A stretch of DNA of 64,000 nucleotides from Allodiplogaster sudhausi (lineage: Eukaryota > Nematoda > Chromadorea > Rhabditida > Diplogasteridae). Position numbers and translations under genes: made by a program. Position 1 is the first letter of the stretch. Every line of letters begins with the position of its first letter. The notes under the pieces were generated by a model. The model made no database searches, was not told the origin of the DNA, and worked only from the letters and a program-made list of their open reading frames with translations. The stretch spans positions 5,457,001 through 5,521,000 of the forward strand of contig CALZFC010000020.1 in the NCBI GenBank assembly GCA_945643635.1, read 5' to 3'. This document shows positions 39,040 to 51,628 of the stretch, piece after piece.

Positions 39040-40547
39040 TCACGAAATACGAAGAAGGAAGAGTGAAAACCTGGGCGGACGCGGCAAGGAATCGCTGGAA
39101 GTCGTCAGCGAGTTGCCGGAGGCGCAGGTCAGCGGAGATCTCGTCTCGGAGTGCGCGATAGGCGGGGGCAGTCTGCGGGAAGAGCAGGATCTCGGCAGGC
39201 AATCTCTGGTCCCTCTCCTGCGCCGCTCCCCCTTCTGCCTCCTTCTGACGCATTCGGCGGTCTTCAAGGGAACTTTGCATTCAAAAGAAACTAAATTACT
39301 GTTGCAAATAGTTACTCTTCAAAAGGATCTTCAACTACTCGATCGAGTATCTTATTTTAGGTCTGTGAAAAGATTAGAAGAGCTACCCAAAAGCGCAGGC
39401 CATTAAATGAATGGAAAGTATATGAAAAGGCGTAGAAACCGATGCTGCCAAGGGGTGAGAAGAAGTTGTCGAAGAGGGGATGGCATTCCATTGCTTCCTT
39501 GGCCTGCGACCAATCCAGACTCGCAATCTGCTCGTCTTCCAGAAGAGCGCGGAACACGGCGGGCAGCGATGGCAACAAGGCTTCTAATCTGTAATCTCAC
39601 ATCACATAACAAATTCATGGTTTAACATATTAAAATAAATATAAACATATATAATGAGAACAAGCCAAATATAATATTAGCAACGTTAAATTGAACTTCG
39701 GAATAAAAGCACGACCTGCTGGAGACGTACTCGTCCCTCATCTCAGCGGCTCTCCTCTCGAAGACTCTCCTGGCGGCATGCTGGCCGAATAACTTAACGA
39801 AAGCCACGAAGCAGTCGTTGCGGCAGAGACCGGCCGCCTCGGCCCTCTTCCACGTGAAAGAACCCGCCGGCCAAGCACCGCCATCCAGAAGAGAGGACAC
39901 CACACTCACGTAGTCATTGCTGCAGAGAGAGCGGGGAGGTGGAGGTGATTGGTGCTAGTCATGTCAATTATCGTTTGCAATTATCAATAAAAAGAGCTTA
40001 TTCATTCTCACACGGCCTTTCTTTTTTTTTCCATAATTTAGTAACGGACGTTATTTCATTTTTTTTACTGTTTTTTTTTGTAATTTAATAGTAGGCGGCT
40101 TTTTAATTCTTTCATACAAGGGCCATCAGCGAAAATACGGAGAGGGCATTTTGTTAGTCATTCTTCCTAAATGGTGTGTCCTTCCGCGTCCTCTCAACTG
40201 ACGAAAGAGCGCCACTGGGCGTGAAGGCGAGGGATGTTCAGATAAAAAAAATTTTGCTGACAGTCCTTGTAGAACATAGAACAATGATAATAACTGACCA
40301 TCTGCTTTTCTCGGTCACGTATATAAAAATGAAGGCCAAAACATCAGTTTATGATCGCATGTACTAAACCGACGTGATATCGGCGATTCGCTGTTCCTGG
40401 ATCCGGAGGGCGGGCTGGAACGGCAGAGGATGACGGCTTCGCAGCTTCTTCTTCCCAGACACCGTCAGGGCAAACACTTCATCGACATTCACGGAGAGAA
40501 GAGAAGAAACATACACCTGTAGAGCGAGAGAGAGAGGGGAGTGGATA

Positions 40548-40594
<47 letters not shown>

Positions 40595-42203
40595 AAGGTT
40601 AAAATGATACAAAAGGAGAAGCAGAGAAAGAGAGGAGCGTTTGGCAAGGAGAGCTGGTAAGTGATCAGATACAGACTTATTATAACTAAAAGGGGGTAAA
40701 AAGAAAGAAAAGGTGGATTAGATGGAGTCTGTTAGAGAAGAAAGACGCGCACCACAGGCAAGGAAGATGCGGTTTTGGGAAGTCGGGATGAGGAAAGCAG
40801 CTTGGCCAGTGCAGTCTGCGTCTCTTCGTCTGCCACGTCACTCTTCGTCGCAGCGATCACCACTGGCTTCTTCGTCTTCAGCAACTCAAGATACGGCAAC
40901 TGATAGACAGGTGAAAAAATAGCTGTAGGCGAATATAGAAAATAGAGTGCCTTCGCTAAAGGAATAATGAAAGAATTTAAACTACATGTAGGCTAGATTG
41001 GGATGAAAATAGAGAGAGAGAGAGAGAGAAAGAGAGTACTGACCAGCAGGAGAAGAGCAGCGGCATGGTCAGCCTGCTGCTTCGCACTCCTACCAGGGAC
41101 GCGGCTGATGTCGAAGACAAAGATGAAGGCAGACACGGAGATGCGAGGGCACTCCAGTCTCACCAGGGGATAGTCTCGCTCATTTCCCAGCTGCTCCTGC
41201 CATAGTAAATCTTCTTTGGTTTTCAACTAAGAATCTACTTCATTACAACAGCCATTGGCAAGCCAGTTGCTTGCTATTTCGCATGTCTTTTATAACAATT
41301 AAAATTTTAAATAAATCTGCAAGCAGTTTAATGATGCCGAAAAGTGCAATAAAATAGAAAAGTGAAGATGAGGGAATAGAGAACTCGCATGAACCTGTCG
41401 GATGTACATGATCTTCTGGCTGCAGTCGAGATGGAGTCGGCTGCATCTTTTCTCGTAACTCTCGAAATGGGGACTTCGCATGGCCTCGAAGCTCTCATCG
41501 TCAAGGAATTCTGTCTCCTCTGTAATGATCATTCAATTACCAGAATGTTTAAATAAATCAACATAAGAGTAAGAGGGTATTGGAAAAAAAAACTAGTTCA
41601 GCAAAAAAAAACACAGAAATTATGGAAAAATTTATCAGTAATTGAGAGAGGAAGCGAGAGTGAGAGGGGAAAAGGAAGCAAACCTATAACACGCACGGTT
41701 ACAGAGTCTGGTCTGTCGAGGAGTTCGCCTTCGAGTGTCCTCTCCCCCCAGTACAGCCAATGGTCTCCACTCACAATAGGGCCGTAGAAATCGGACTGAT
41801 TGTGAGAGTTATGTCAATGATTTACCACTCCAACAAGACTCTTACAAAGAAAAGAAAAGAAAAAGAACCTGTGAGAGAACCGAAGAGTGCTCATTGAAGA
41901 ACTCATCAAAATTACCACGGATGAAGCGGTTACACAGGAGAGACTTTCCGACGCCTGCAGACCCCTGCAACATTCAGCATATAATTGGGTTTAACAGCGA
42001 ATATTTTCACAAATAATTAAAATATAAAAAAAGCGTTGTATCAGAGGACGTGAGCTATTTGATAGGAGAGGTCCTAGAAACAAGGATGAACAGAGATAAA
42101 GGAATGAGACTTGACGGACGAGAATAAAAGTAACAACCTTAACTTGCTCGTTGCCGCTCACTCCAACAACAGCGACCGTGTAGGGGGAAAGGGCGTCGCT
42201 CAT
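33150..42203 (-). CDS. p190RhoGAP-like Rho GTPase-activating protein
   Basis: p190 proteins turn off Rho at the plasma membrane and cytoskeleton. They combine an N-terminal GTPase-like domain, FF domains, two pseudoGTPase domains and a C-terminal RhoGAP. Start ATG 42203 (MSDALSPYTVAVVGVSGNEQ). The next exons (41869-41964, 41684-41795, about 41396-41519) give the P-loop GSAGVGKSLLCNRF, SSVLS, GDHWLYWGE and EETEFLDDESF, the p190 signature order. TKSD (NKxD position) is near 40845. FF-type segments lie near 39716-39918, 39420-39590 and 39075-39255, and probably 38280-38750. Middle exons (about 36500-38150) match the pseudoGTPase position. A Ser/Pro-rich linker is at 34130-35010. The RhoGAP begins with IPIFLSNAIALIE (33855-34036), carries the arginine-finger motif EGIYRLSG (33663-33758), and ends in 33150-33567 with LKTWLMQLREPLLP, SNLAIVWLPSLLRP and TGA. 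I did not fix every middle splice site. The large introns carry (GA)n arrays. Confidence 0.88.
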
Positions 42204-42971
42204 ACGAAGAACCCTCTTTCTCTCTTCCTTCTCCCCTTATCTCTGGGTCTCTTCCTCTTTCACAATCCCTCGTAGAGAAGGAACAATCGCGTCCTCTGAT
42301 GTCGCTCTCAGTCGAGCTTACATCAAGACGAATTCTCTCTCCTCCAGTCTGCCAGGCAATCTCGCCTGCGATTCGCGCCCGCTTCTGATCAATAGAGATA
42401 TCGTGAGATGGGCAGAGACGACGAGAGAAAGAGATGTCTGGGTCTATTGCGGAGAGAGTGTGAGGAATTGAGAGAGGGAAGATAAGAATAGAAGGAGAGA
42501 GACGGAGGGGGAGAGTGAAGAGAGAAAGAGTGTCTTATTGAAGCTATTCTCTGCCCTCCCTCACTCTCTTATCATACAATCGTGCGCATTCCGGTGAACA
42601 GCAGAAAGAAAATGTCAAACCCCTCGCTTCGTTCCCTCACTCTTTCTCTACTTCTCTTTCTCAATATCTAGCCTCAGTCATCCTCTCACCACCTAGAAAT
42701 CTCTAACTCCATCTCTCCTCACAATACCCTTTCGCTACATTTCCTAGTTTGCTATCCCGCGATCTCTCTCTCTCTCTCTCTCTCTCTCTAAGCTCGAATC
42801 TCGCGCTCTTCGATTCCAAAGACTCTGTTAATCCCGTTTTGTTCTTCCTCCTAGTTTAGTTACTATTTGCCATCTAAATCTGTGAAAAGAAATGAAGGAA
42901 CTTACAATCTAAGCAGGCAGACCAGCAACATGTCAATCTGGAAATCATGCGCACGAAACGTACCGACTGGG
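42204..42971. other. Region upstream of p190RhoGAP
   Basis: No coding exon recognised. It is pyrimidine-rich, with a (CT)n tract near 42764-42790, and is presumably the p190RhoGAP promoter and 5' UTR. It ends where the 4.8-kb tandem duplication starts. Confidence 0.5.
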
Positions 42972-43558
42972 GAAAGTGAGTCAAAAAGGGGGTAGGCCAG
43001 CCAGCCTAGAAAATAAGGCGAAGGGATTGGAGCAACAAGGGAGGAGCGAATAAATGGCCGGGAAGTCAGGCCTAGGGAAGGGAGGAGCGGGTGGCCAGTG
43101 GAAGGGCAGGGCAGACATGTGTTCATTCAGCAGACTCTGCCAAGATGCTTCTCAGCAATCCAATCACATTCTGCCACTCTCAGTCGTCAACTTCATCATT
43201 TGATACTCTTCAGCAAAAATAACGACGAGCAAAGAGCAACACATCAGCGGGTAGCTGAAAAAAAAAAGAAAACACGGTAATTACAAACGAACCAAGCAGT
43301 GGAGATGGAAGCGGCTTCGTCCCTAATCGCTGTGTCAGACGATGAAACTGGCAGTGCTGACATCAACACCAACAGCAGCCTTCAAATTCACTACAGTGTG
43401 TGACGAAAAGTTAAAATTAAATCTCTTAAACATTAACGAACTTTAAAACACAAACAAAGCCGCTAAACAAAATGAAAACGAAAAAGAAAAGAAAATTCAA
43501 TCTTTACCGCCTTAATTCTCTAATTTGAAAATAATAGTGTGTGCTTGTGTATATTAGT

Positions 43559-43725
43559 ACTCGGGAAAAAGGACAGCAACTGCTACGCAGCGAAAAAGCA
43601 GCAAAGTTCCAATTTAGCAGCGAATATTTGAAATAGCAGTGCTAAAGTGCAAGGGTAGTCATTCTCAAACGAACGACTATTTAACTGCTAAGCAGTTAAC
43701 TATTGCACTGCTAAAATTTGAATGT
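43559..43725 (+). repeat. Left inverted-repeat end (ACTCGGG...) with sub-terminal repeats
   Basis: Starts ACTCGGGAAAAAGGACAGCA and continues for about 31 bases identical to the complement of 53783-53813. Inside it are 'gtgctaaagtgcaagggtag' and the palindrome aactgctaagcagtt, both also found near 53733-53775. It lies in the 606 bp absent from the right copy of the duplication. Confidence 0.65.
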
Positions 43726-43843
43726 TTATGATTCTCAAAGCGATTAACGTTAATGATCAATGAAAATAACTGTTAAGAATGGAGTTGGAATATCCATCTG
43801 CTGTTCTTCTGGTACTCCTTTTCCGTGTTACTTTGCGTACTCC

Positions 43844-44452
43844 TTTTCCGTGTTACTTTTGCGTGTTAAATATTTCCCCCTCAATCTATATCTGCCTAAT
43901 TTCAGCGGAATGCCGCAGGATAACTGTTAGAAGTGAAGATGCTTTCCGCCGCCCAGAGTTGATTTTTCCCTCTGTCTGCTTTACTCCACATTGCTAAGGT
44001 TTTTTATTGTTATTCCGGTATTCAGTATTCTAACATGGCGGCGAAATTCATTACAGGTTTAGCTTTAATGTTGCAAGATCAGTTGCAGTTGAATTGTCGA
44101 CGCATACTTGCAAAAAATGTTAGTTGTATTCGGTCATTTTCAAATGTTGATTGGGGATGTGACTCATTTGTTGCAGGTTCTCCGCGTATATATCGTGACG
44201 GTCTGTTCATCCATTATTACGAACAACTTCACGCGGGCAACTCAGCATTTAAATATCGATTCTGCAATCGACTACGATGAATCAGGTCCGGTATTGGCAA
44301 CTCAGCAGTCAAACGCATGTGATTCCAGATGTCGGTTACGACTGAACGCCTACGAAGAGTATTTGGAAGTTATCGACGATAACTACGGCGATGCTGGGCG
44401 AGGTGGCTTTGGTCATCAGCCTTAAATGGCTGTTGAGTGCCCCTCGCATTCC
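43844..44452 (+). other. Unidentified segment flanking the retrotransposon 3' end (left copy)
   Basis: Contains two overlapping open frames, 44035-44280 (81 residues, MAAKFITGLALMLQ...) and 44108-44425 (105 residues, ending DDNYGDAGRGGFGHQP). I recognise neither. The retrotransposon tail abuts the end of the second frame, so this may be an older repeat or gene fragment into which the element inserted. An identical copy is at 48044-48647. Confidence 0.4.
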
Positions 44453-44628
44453 TTTTGATTGATTGATTGATTTTATTACGCGTCAAGCACGTGTTTGATG
44501 AATATATATGTGTGTGATGTGAAGATAGCAGTAGGAATAGCAATAGACATAAATAGATAGAAATAGTGAAATGGATAAGGGGAAATAGTGATATGGATAA
44601 CAATAAAGAATGGTACAGAAGTGGACAA

Positions 44629-45870
44629 TTAATGGATTGGGTGAGGAGCAGGAGAAGAGAGGGAAGAGGGATTGGTATGTTTTGCAAGGGCGTTGAAGGC
44701 CTTGGCGGCTCTTATAAAGAAGGAGTGGTTGCGAATGGGGGAACGGGTGGACGGGTAGGAGAGAAGGAAGGACAAACCGCGGGTGCGAGAGTTACGGAAA
44801 TGAAAATAGTGGGGGACACGGTCCGATATACGCCTATGGCCAAAAACGAGTCTACGCGCAAGGGTAAAATCTACATGTTGACGGCGAGTTAGAAGAGAGT
44901 GGAGGGAGAGGGCGGTGTTACGGGCAGTAGAGTTGGGGACATCCCTGGGGTTAGAATAGCCAAGGGATCGTCTGTAAATAAAACGCGTGAAATAGTTTTG
45001 GACTTTTTCTAACTTGCGGATATCCTTCTTAAGACGCGGAGAGAATACAGAGGAACACGATTCTAGCAAGGGACGGATGTACAGGATATAAGCCGAGAGG
45101 AGGACATTCTTATTTCTAGAGCGAAGAGAGCGAAGGATGGGGTGGCATTTGCTTATGGCTTTGTTAGTGAGAAAGGAACAGTGGGGAGAGAAGGAGAGGA
45201 GGGGATCTATAATGACGCCAAGGTCACGCATGATTGGGACGGAGGGGAGAGGGGAACCGTTAAGGTAGTAAGTAGTGTTAGGATTGGTTTTTCCAATGTG
45301 GAGGACTGAGCACTTAGAGGGGGCCAGGGGGAGCTGCCAATTGATGGCCCAGGCGGAGACTTCATCGATGGCTGCCTGGAGAGGAGCATTAGAGGAGGAA
45401 CTAGGAAAAGAGCGGTAAATCTTGAGGTCGTCTGCAAAACAACGCGAGTGAACATCATGGGAAGAGACAAGTGATGGGAGATCGCTAGTAAATAAGATAA
45501 ACAGGAGCGGACCAAGAACAGTCCCTTGCGGGATGCCACTAGTGACAGGTAAGGGAGGGGAAAGGGAGGAGCCTACGCGGACGGAGAAAGTGCGATTACT
45601 AAGGAAGGCAGAGATCCAGGAGATGCATTTAGGAGGAAGGGAGAAAAGTATGAGCTTATGGATGAGTTTGGCATGGGAGACACGGTCGAAGGCCCGAGCG
45701 TGATCAAAATAGACGATATCAGTGGAATGGGATCGGGAGATGGCAGCGGTCCAATGTTCGAGACAACCTAGCAACTGGTAATCAATGGAGCGTTTTGGTC
45801 TAAATCCGTACTGTTCATCAGGTATTAAGTGAGCGTTATTGCACCAGGGGTAGAGTTTCTTACAGAGCAT
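44629..45870 (-). pseudogene. Retrotransposon reverse transcriptase frame (left copy)
   Basis: A 413-codon open frame with the reverse-transcriptase blocks YGFRPKRSIDYQLL, FDRVSHAKLIHKL, SGIPQGTVLGPLLF and the catalytic CFADDLKIY. It reads openly upstream of the first Met to about 46020 with YRPISITSLFSRIFER, so the Met at 45870 is not the real start. The endonuclease upstream lies in another frame, so ORF2 is broken. Confidence 0.88.
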
Positions 45871-46012
45871 ACGTTCAAAAATTCGAGAAAATAATGAGGT
45901 TATAGAGATAGGGCGATAGTTGGAGGGGTCAGAATAGGGAGGCTTTTTCTTAATGGGGATTATAATGGAAGTTTTCCAGGCCGTAGGGACAGATGAGGTG
46001 GAGTACGAGAAG

Positions 46013-47377
46013 TCAAATATATATTCCAGAGCTTCCGAGATGGGGATGGCAAGTTTCTAATGAGAGACAAGTTGAAATTATCAGGAGTCTTACAGGAAGA
46101 GTTCTTATAGGTCTCGATAACTCGGCAAATTTCATGACGGGGGAAATTGATTTGAAAGGAGGGGTAGAGTGAGTGACAAAGTTAGGGGCGAGGACCGGGA
46201 GGTTACCATCGTCAATAGTAAAAGCAGAGGAAAAAGTAGCAGCTAGGAGTTGGGCCTTGGTATCATCGGTAAAGCAGAGAGTACCAGAAGGTGAGGTGAG
46301 AGTATCGACCCCTCGGGGTTTGGAGGATAGGCGGTTGCGCATAAAGCGGAAGAAGAGGGCCTTATTGTTAGAGTTAATGACGTGTTTTTCTACATTTCTA
46401 GAGTACTTATCAATAGCCTTACAATAACGGGAATTAATGAGGGAATAAGCATGTCTAGTGGAATCAGATTCATGGGCTAGGAGGGCGGGCCAAGCATCAT
46501 AGCGTTTCCGCTTAAGGCGGTAAATGTGATTGGGGATACGAATACCGTGAGAGGAGACACGTTTAAAGGGAACGAAGAGGTCTTCAACAGCGTGGAGGGC
46601 GGATGACAGTGCGGAGTACATGTGATCTACACTTGAGAGCTTATGGAAAGGGGCTGGGAAGGCAAAATCTAAAAGAAACATGGAGGCTGAATGGTGGTCG
46701 AATTTGTTGTAATCCCTTATATAAGTAAAAGAAGGTTTGGCGTGGGAGAGAGAAAGAGTGGATTCGATGGTGGAATGGTCGGAATTGAGGAAGGGAGGGG
46801 AGAGGATAGTGTTGCTGAGGAGGGATGGAGTATTGGTGAGAACGAGGTCCAGGAAGTGAGCATTGCAAGTAGGAGCTGGTGTGAGTTGAGCAAAACAGCA
46901 TGAGGATGTAAAGTCATAAAAGAGCTTAGAAGAAGAGGCAAGCGGGGGGTGACTGGTGGAATTCCAGACGATGTCTGGGTAGTTAAAATCGCCTAAAATG
47001 ATAGTAGGGTGAGGGGCGGTGGAGAGATCTGTAAGAAGGTTGACAAGGATAGAATTATCAGAGGCACAACATGAAGGGGGACGGTAAACTAGGATGAAGC
47101 GGATGAGATCACTGTTAAAACTAGCATCTACTGCGAGGAGCTCAAAGGCGTTGGGGGATGATTTAGAGAGGACGGTGTTTGTGGAGATGGAAGAGCGGAA
47201 GAAGAGTGCAACGCCCCCGCCCTTGCGCCTTGGGCGGTCTTGGCGAGAGACTAAATAGTCAGGGTTACCGTTTAGAAGATAACTATCAGGGAGGGAGGAG
47301 GAAAGCCAGGTTTCGACAATGGCAATAACAGCGAAGGAACGGGAGAATAGAGAGGGCAGTTCAAAAGTTTTGTTCAC
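46013..47377 (-). pseudogene. Retrotransposon endonuclease frame (left copy)
   Basis: A 454-codon open frame with APE-endonuclease motifs: ETWLSSSLPDSYLL, DRPRRKGGGVALFFRSS, ILGDFNYPD and LNSDHSTIES. The typical ORF2 reading frame is lost between about 46020 and 46140, where the last residues no longer look like linker sequence and the reverse transcriptase continues in a different frame. The same break is in the right copy, so it predates the duplication. Confidence 0.88.
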
Positions 47378-48043
47378 AATTGAGCGGGCATTGAAAGAAC
47401 AAATGGTGGAGCTATGCCTGCGAATGGGGGTGGTTAGAATTGGTATTGGGGATGGGGGTGGTAAAAAGGGGGAGGGTTAGGGGGTGGGAAGGAGTAGTTG
47501 GGAGGAGAGGGATTGAGGGGAGGCATTAGAGAAGGGTGGTAGGGGTTGGGTGGGTAGTTGAGAGAGAGAAGGGGAGTGGGAGGAGAGAGAGGCTGTGGCG
47601 GCTGAGAGAGAGGCAGAGGCGGCTGAGAGAGAGGCAGTGGGTGTTGAGAGTAGTGGTGAGAGATGTGAGAAGGAGGTGAGTGGTTATGAAGGCCGCGGGT
47701 GACCGCGGACGCGTAGGAGGGGTTAGAGAAGATAGGAGGGTTGTTAGAGTGAGAGTGAGAGTTCTTAGAGTGAAAGTGAGTCAAAAAGGGGGTAGGCCAG
47801 CCAGCCTAGAAAATAAGGCGAAGGGATTGGAGCAACAAGGGAGGAGCGAATAAATGGCCGGGAAGTCAGGCCTAGGGAAGGGAGGAGCGGGTGGCCAGTG
47901 GAAGGGCAGGGCAGACATGTGTTCATTCAGCAGACTCTGCCAAGATGCTTCTCAGCAATCCAATCACATTCTGCCACTCTCAGTCGTCAACTTCATCATT
48001 TGATACTCTTCAGCAAAAATAACGACGAGCAAAGAGCTTTTTC

Positions 48044-48647
48044 CGTGTTACTTTTGCGTGTTAAATATTTCCCCCTCAATCTATATCTGCCTAATTTCAG
48101 CGGAATGCCGCAGGATAACTGTTAGAAGTGAAGATGCTTTCCGCCGCCCAGAGTTGATTTTTCCCTCTGTCTGCTTTACTCCACATTGCTAAGGTTTTTT
48201 ATTGTTATTCCGGTATTCAGTATTCTAACATGGCGGCGAAATTCATTACAGGTTTAGCTTTAATGTTGCAAGATCAGTTGCAGTTGAATTGTCGACGCAT
48301 ACTTGCAAAAAATGTTAGTTGTATTCGGTCATTTTCAAATGTTGATTGGGGATGTGACTCATTTGTTGCAGGTTCTCCGCGTATATATCGTGACGGTCTG
48401 TTCATCCATTATTACGAACAACTTCACGCGGGCAACTCAGCATTTAAATATCGATTCTGCAATCGACTACGATGAATCAGGTCCGGTATTGGCAACTCAG
48501 CAGTCAAACGCATGTGATTCCAGATGTCGGTTACGACTGAACGCCTACGAAGAGTATTTGGAAGTTATCGACGATAACTACGGCGATGCTGGGCGAGGTG
48601 GCTTTGGTCATCAGCCTTAAATGGCTGTTGAGTGCCCCTCGCATTCC
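48044..48647 (+). other. Unidentified segment flanking the retrotransposon 3' end (right copy)
   Basis: Copy of 43844-44452, with the same two open frames at 48230-48475 and 48303-48620. It directly follows the point where 606 bp are missing relative to the left copy. Confidence 0.4.
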
Positions 48648-48823
48648 TTTTGATTGATTGATTGATTTTATTACGCGTCAAGCACGTGTTTGATGAATAT
48701 ATATGTGTGTGATGTGAAGATAGCAGTAGGAATAGCAATAGACATAAATAGATAGAAATAGTGAAATGGATAAGGGGAAATAGTGATATGGATAACAATA
48801 AAGAATGGTACAGAAGTGGACAA

Positions 48824-50065
48824 TTAATGGATTGGGTGAGGAGCAGGAGAAGAGAGGGAAGAGGGATTGGTATGTTTTGCAAGGGCGTTGAAGGCCTTGG
48901 CGGCTCTTATAAAGAAGGAGTGGTTGCGAATGGGGGAACGGGTGGACGGGTAGGAGAGAAGGAAGGACAAACCGCGGGTGCGAGAGTTACGGAAATGAAA
49001 ATAGTGGGGGACACGGTCCGATATACGCCTATGGCCAAAAACGAGTCTACGCGCAAGGGTAAAATCTACATGTTGACGGCGAGTTAGAAGAGAGTGGAGG
49101 GAGAGGGCGGTGTTACGGGCAGTAGAGTTGGGGACATCCCTGGGGTTAGAATAGCCAAGGGATCGTCTGTAAATAAAACGCGTGAAATAGTTTTGGACTT
49201 TTTCTAACTTGCGGATATCCTTCTTAAGACGCGGAGAGAATACAGAGGAACACGATTCTAGCAAGGGACGGATGTACAGGATATAAGCCGAGAGGAGGAC
49301 ATTCTTATTTCTAGAGCGAAGAGAGCGAAGGATGGGGTGGCATTTGCTTATGGCTTTGTTAGTGAGAAAGGAACAGTGGGGAGAGAAGGAGAGGAGGGGA
49401 TCTATAATGACGCCAAGGTCACGCATGATTGGGACGGAGGGGAGAGGGGAACCGTTAAGGTAGTAAGTAGTGTTAGGATTGGTTTTTCCAATGTGGAGGA
49501 CTGAGCACTTAGAGGGGGCCAGGGGGAGCTGCCAATTGATGGCCCAGGCGGAGACTTCATCGATGGCTGCCTGGAGAGGAGCATTAGAGGAGGAACTAGG
49601 AAAAGAGCGGTAAATCTTGAGGTCGTCTGCAAAACAACGCGAGTGAACATCATGGGAAGAGACAAGTGATGGGAGATCGCTAGTAAATAAGATAAACAGG
49701 AGCGGACCAAGAACAGTCCCTTGCGGGATGCCACTAGTGACAGGTAAGGGAGGGGAAAGGGAGGAGCCTACGCGGACGGAGAAAGTGCGATTACTAAGGA
49801 AGGCAGAGATCCAGGAGATGCATTTAGGAGGAAGGGAGAAAAGTATGAGCTTATGGATGAGTTTGGCATGGGAGACACGGTCGAAGGCCCGAGCGTGATC
49901 AAAATAGACGATATCAGTGGAATGGGATCGGGAGATGGCAGCGGTCCAATGTTCGAGACAACCTAGCAACTGGTAATCAATGGAGCGTTTTGGTCTAAAT
50001 CCGTACTGTTCATCAGGTATTAAGTGAGCGTTATTGCACCAGGGGTAGAGTTTCTTACAGAGCAT
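48824..50065 (-). pseudogene. Retrotransposon reverse transcriptase frame (right copy)
   Basis: Protein identical over its 413 codons to the left-copy frame at 44629-45870, with SGIPQGTVLGPLLF and CFADDLKIY intact. It is separated from the endonuclease by the shared frame break. Confidence 0.88.
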
Positions 50066-50207
50066 ACGTTCAAAAATTCGAGAAAATAATGAGGTTATAG
50101 AGATAGGGCGATAGTTGGAGGGGTCAGAATAGGGAGGCTTTTTCTTAATGGGGATTATAATGGAAGTTTTCCAGGCCGTAGGGACAGATGAGGTGGAGTA
50201 CGAGAAG

Positions 50208-51572
50208 TCAAATATATATTCCAGAGCTTCCGAGATGGGGATGGCAAGTTTCTAATGAGAGACAAGTTGAAATTATCAGGAGTCTTACAGGAAGAGTTCT
50301 TATAGGTCTCGATAACTCGGCAAATTTCATGACGGGGGAAATTGATTTGAAAGGAGGGGTAGAGTGAGTGACAAAGTTAGGGGCGAGGACCGGGAGGTTA
50401 CCATCGTCAATAGTAAAAGCAGAGGAAAAAGTAGCAGCTAGGAGTTGGGCCTTGGTATCATCGGTAAAGCAGAGAGTACCAGAAGGTGAGGTGAGAGTAT
50501 CGACCCCTCGGGGTTTGGAGGATAGGCGGTTGCGCATAAAGCGGAAGAAGAGGGCCTTATTGTTAGAGTTAATGACGTGTTTTTCTACATTTCTAGAGTA
50601 CTTATCAATAGCCTTACAATAACGGGAATTAATGAGGGAATAAGCATGTCTAGTGGAATCAGATTCATGGGCTAGGAGGGCGGGCCAAGCATCATAGCGT
50701 TTCCGCTTAAGGCGGTAAATGTGATTGGGGATACGAATACCGTGAGAGGAGACACGTTTAAAGGGAACGAAGAGGTCTTCAACAGCGTGGAGGGCGGATG
50801 ACAGTGCGGAGTACATGTGATCTACACTTGAGAGCTTATGGAAAGGGGCTGGGAAGGCAAAATCTAAAAGAAACATGGAGGCTGAATGGTGGTCGAATTT
50901 GTTGTAATCCCTTATATAAGTAAAAGAAGGTTTGGCGTGGGAGAGAGAAAGAGTGGATTCGATGGTGGAATGGTCGGAATTGAGGAAGGGAGGGGAGAGG
51001 ATAGTGTTGCTGAGGAGGGATGGAGTATTGGTGAGAACGAGGTCCAGGAAGTGAGCATTGCAAGTAGGAGCTGGTGTGAGTTGAGCAAAACAGCATGAGG
51101 ATGTAAAGTCATAAAAGAGCTTAGAAGAAGAGGCAAGCGGGGGGTGACTGGTGGAATTCCAGACGATGTCTGGGTAGTTAAAATCGCCTAAAATGATAGT
51201 AGGGTGAGGGGCGGTGGAGAGATCTGTAAGAAGGTTGACAAGGATAGAATTATCAGAGGCACAACATGAAGGGGGACGGTAAACTAGGATGAAGCGGATG
51301 AGATCACTGTTAAAACTAGCATCTACTGCGAGGAGCTCAAAGGCGTTGGGGGATGATTTAGAGAGGACGGTGTTTGTGGAGATGGAAGAGCGGAAGAAGA
51401 GTGCAACGCCCCCGCCCTTGCGCCTTGGGCGGTCTTGGCGAGAGACTAAATAGTCAGGGTTACCGTTTAGAAGATAACTATCAGGGAGGGAGGAGGAAAG
51501 CCAGGTTTCGACAATGGCAATAACAGCGAAGGAACGGGAGAATAGAGAGGGCAGTTCAAAAGTTTTGTTCAC
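50208..51572 (-). pseudogene. Retrotransposon endonuclease frame (right copy)
   Basis: Protein identical over its 454 codons to the left-copy frame at 46013-47377 (ETWLSSSLPDSYLL, ILGDFNYPD, LNSDHSTIES). It ends at the same out-of-frame stop. Confidence 0.88.
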
Positions 51573-51628
51573 AATTGAGCGGGCATTGAAAGAACAAATG
51601 GTGGAGCTATGCCTGCGAATGGGGGTGG

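Larger units (their letters stand above)
44453..47773 (-). mobile_element. Non-LTR retrotransposon (CR1/Jockey-like), left copy, 5' truncated
   Basis: LINE-type element reading leftward: the end of ORF1, an APE-type endonuclease, a reverse transcriptase, then a 3' end made of (AATC)n (plus strand gattgattgattga at 44457-44473). It lacks a poly(A) tail. The 5' break at 47773 is the duplication junction, not ordinary 5' truncation by reverse transcription. Clade is inferred from the FADD-type reverse transcriptase and the short-repeat 3' tail. Confidence 0.9.

Noticed and set aside
47434..47784. Pro/Ser-rich 116-residue protein gene
   Set aside because: It is the truncated end of retrotransposon ORF1 joined to flanking DNA at the duplication junction.
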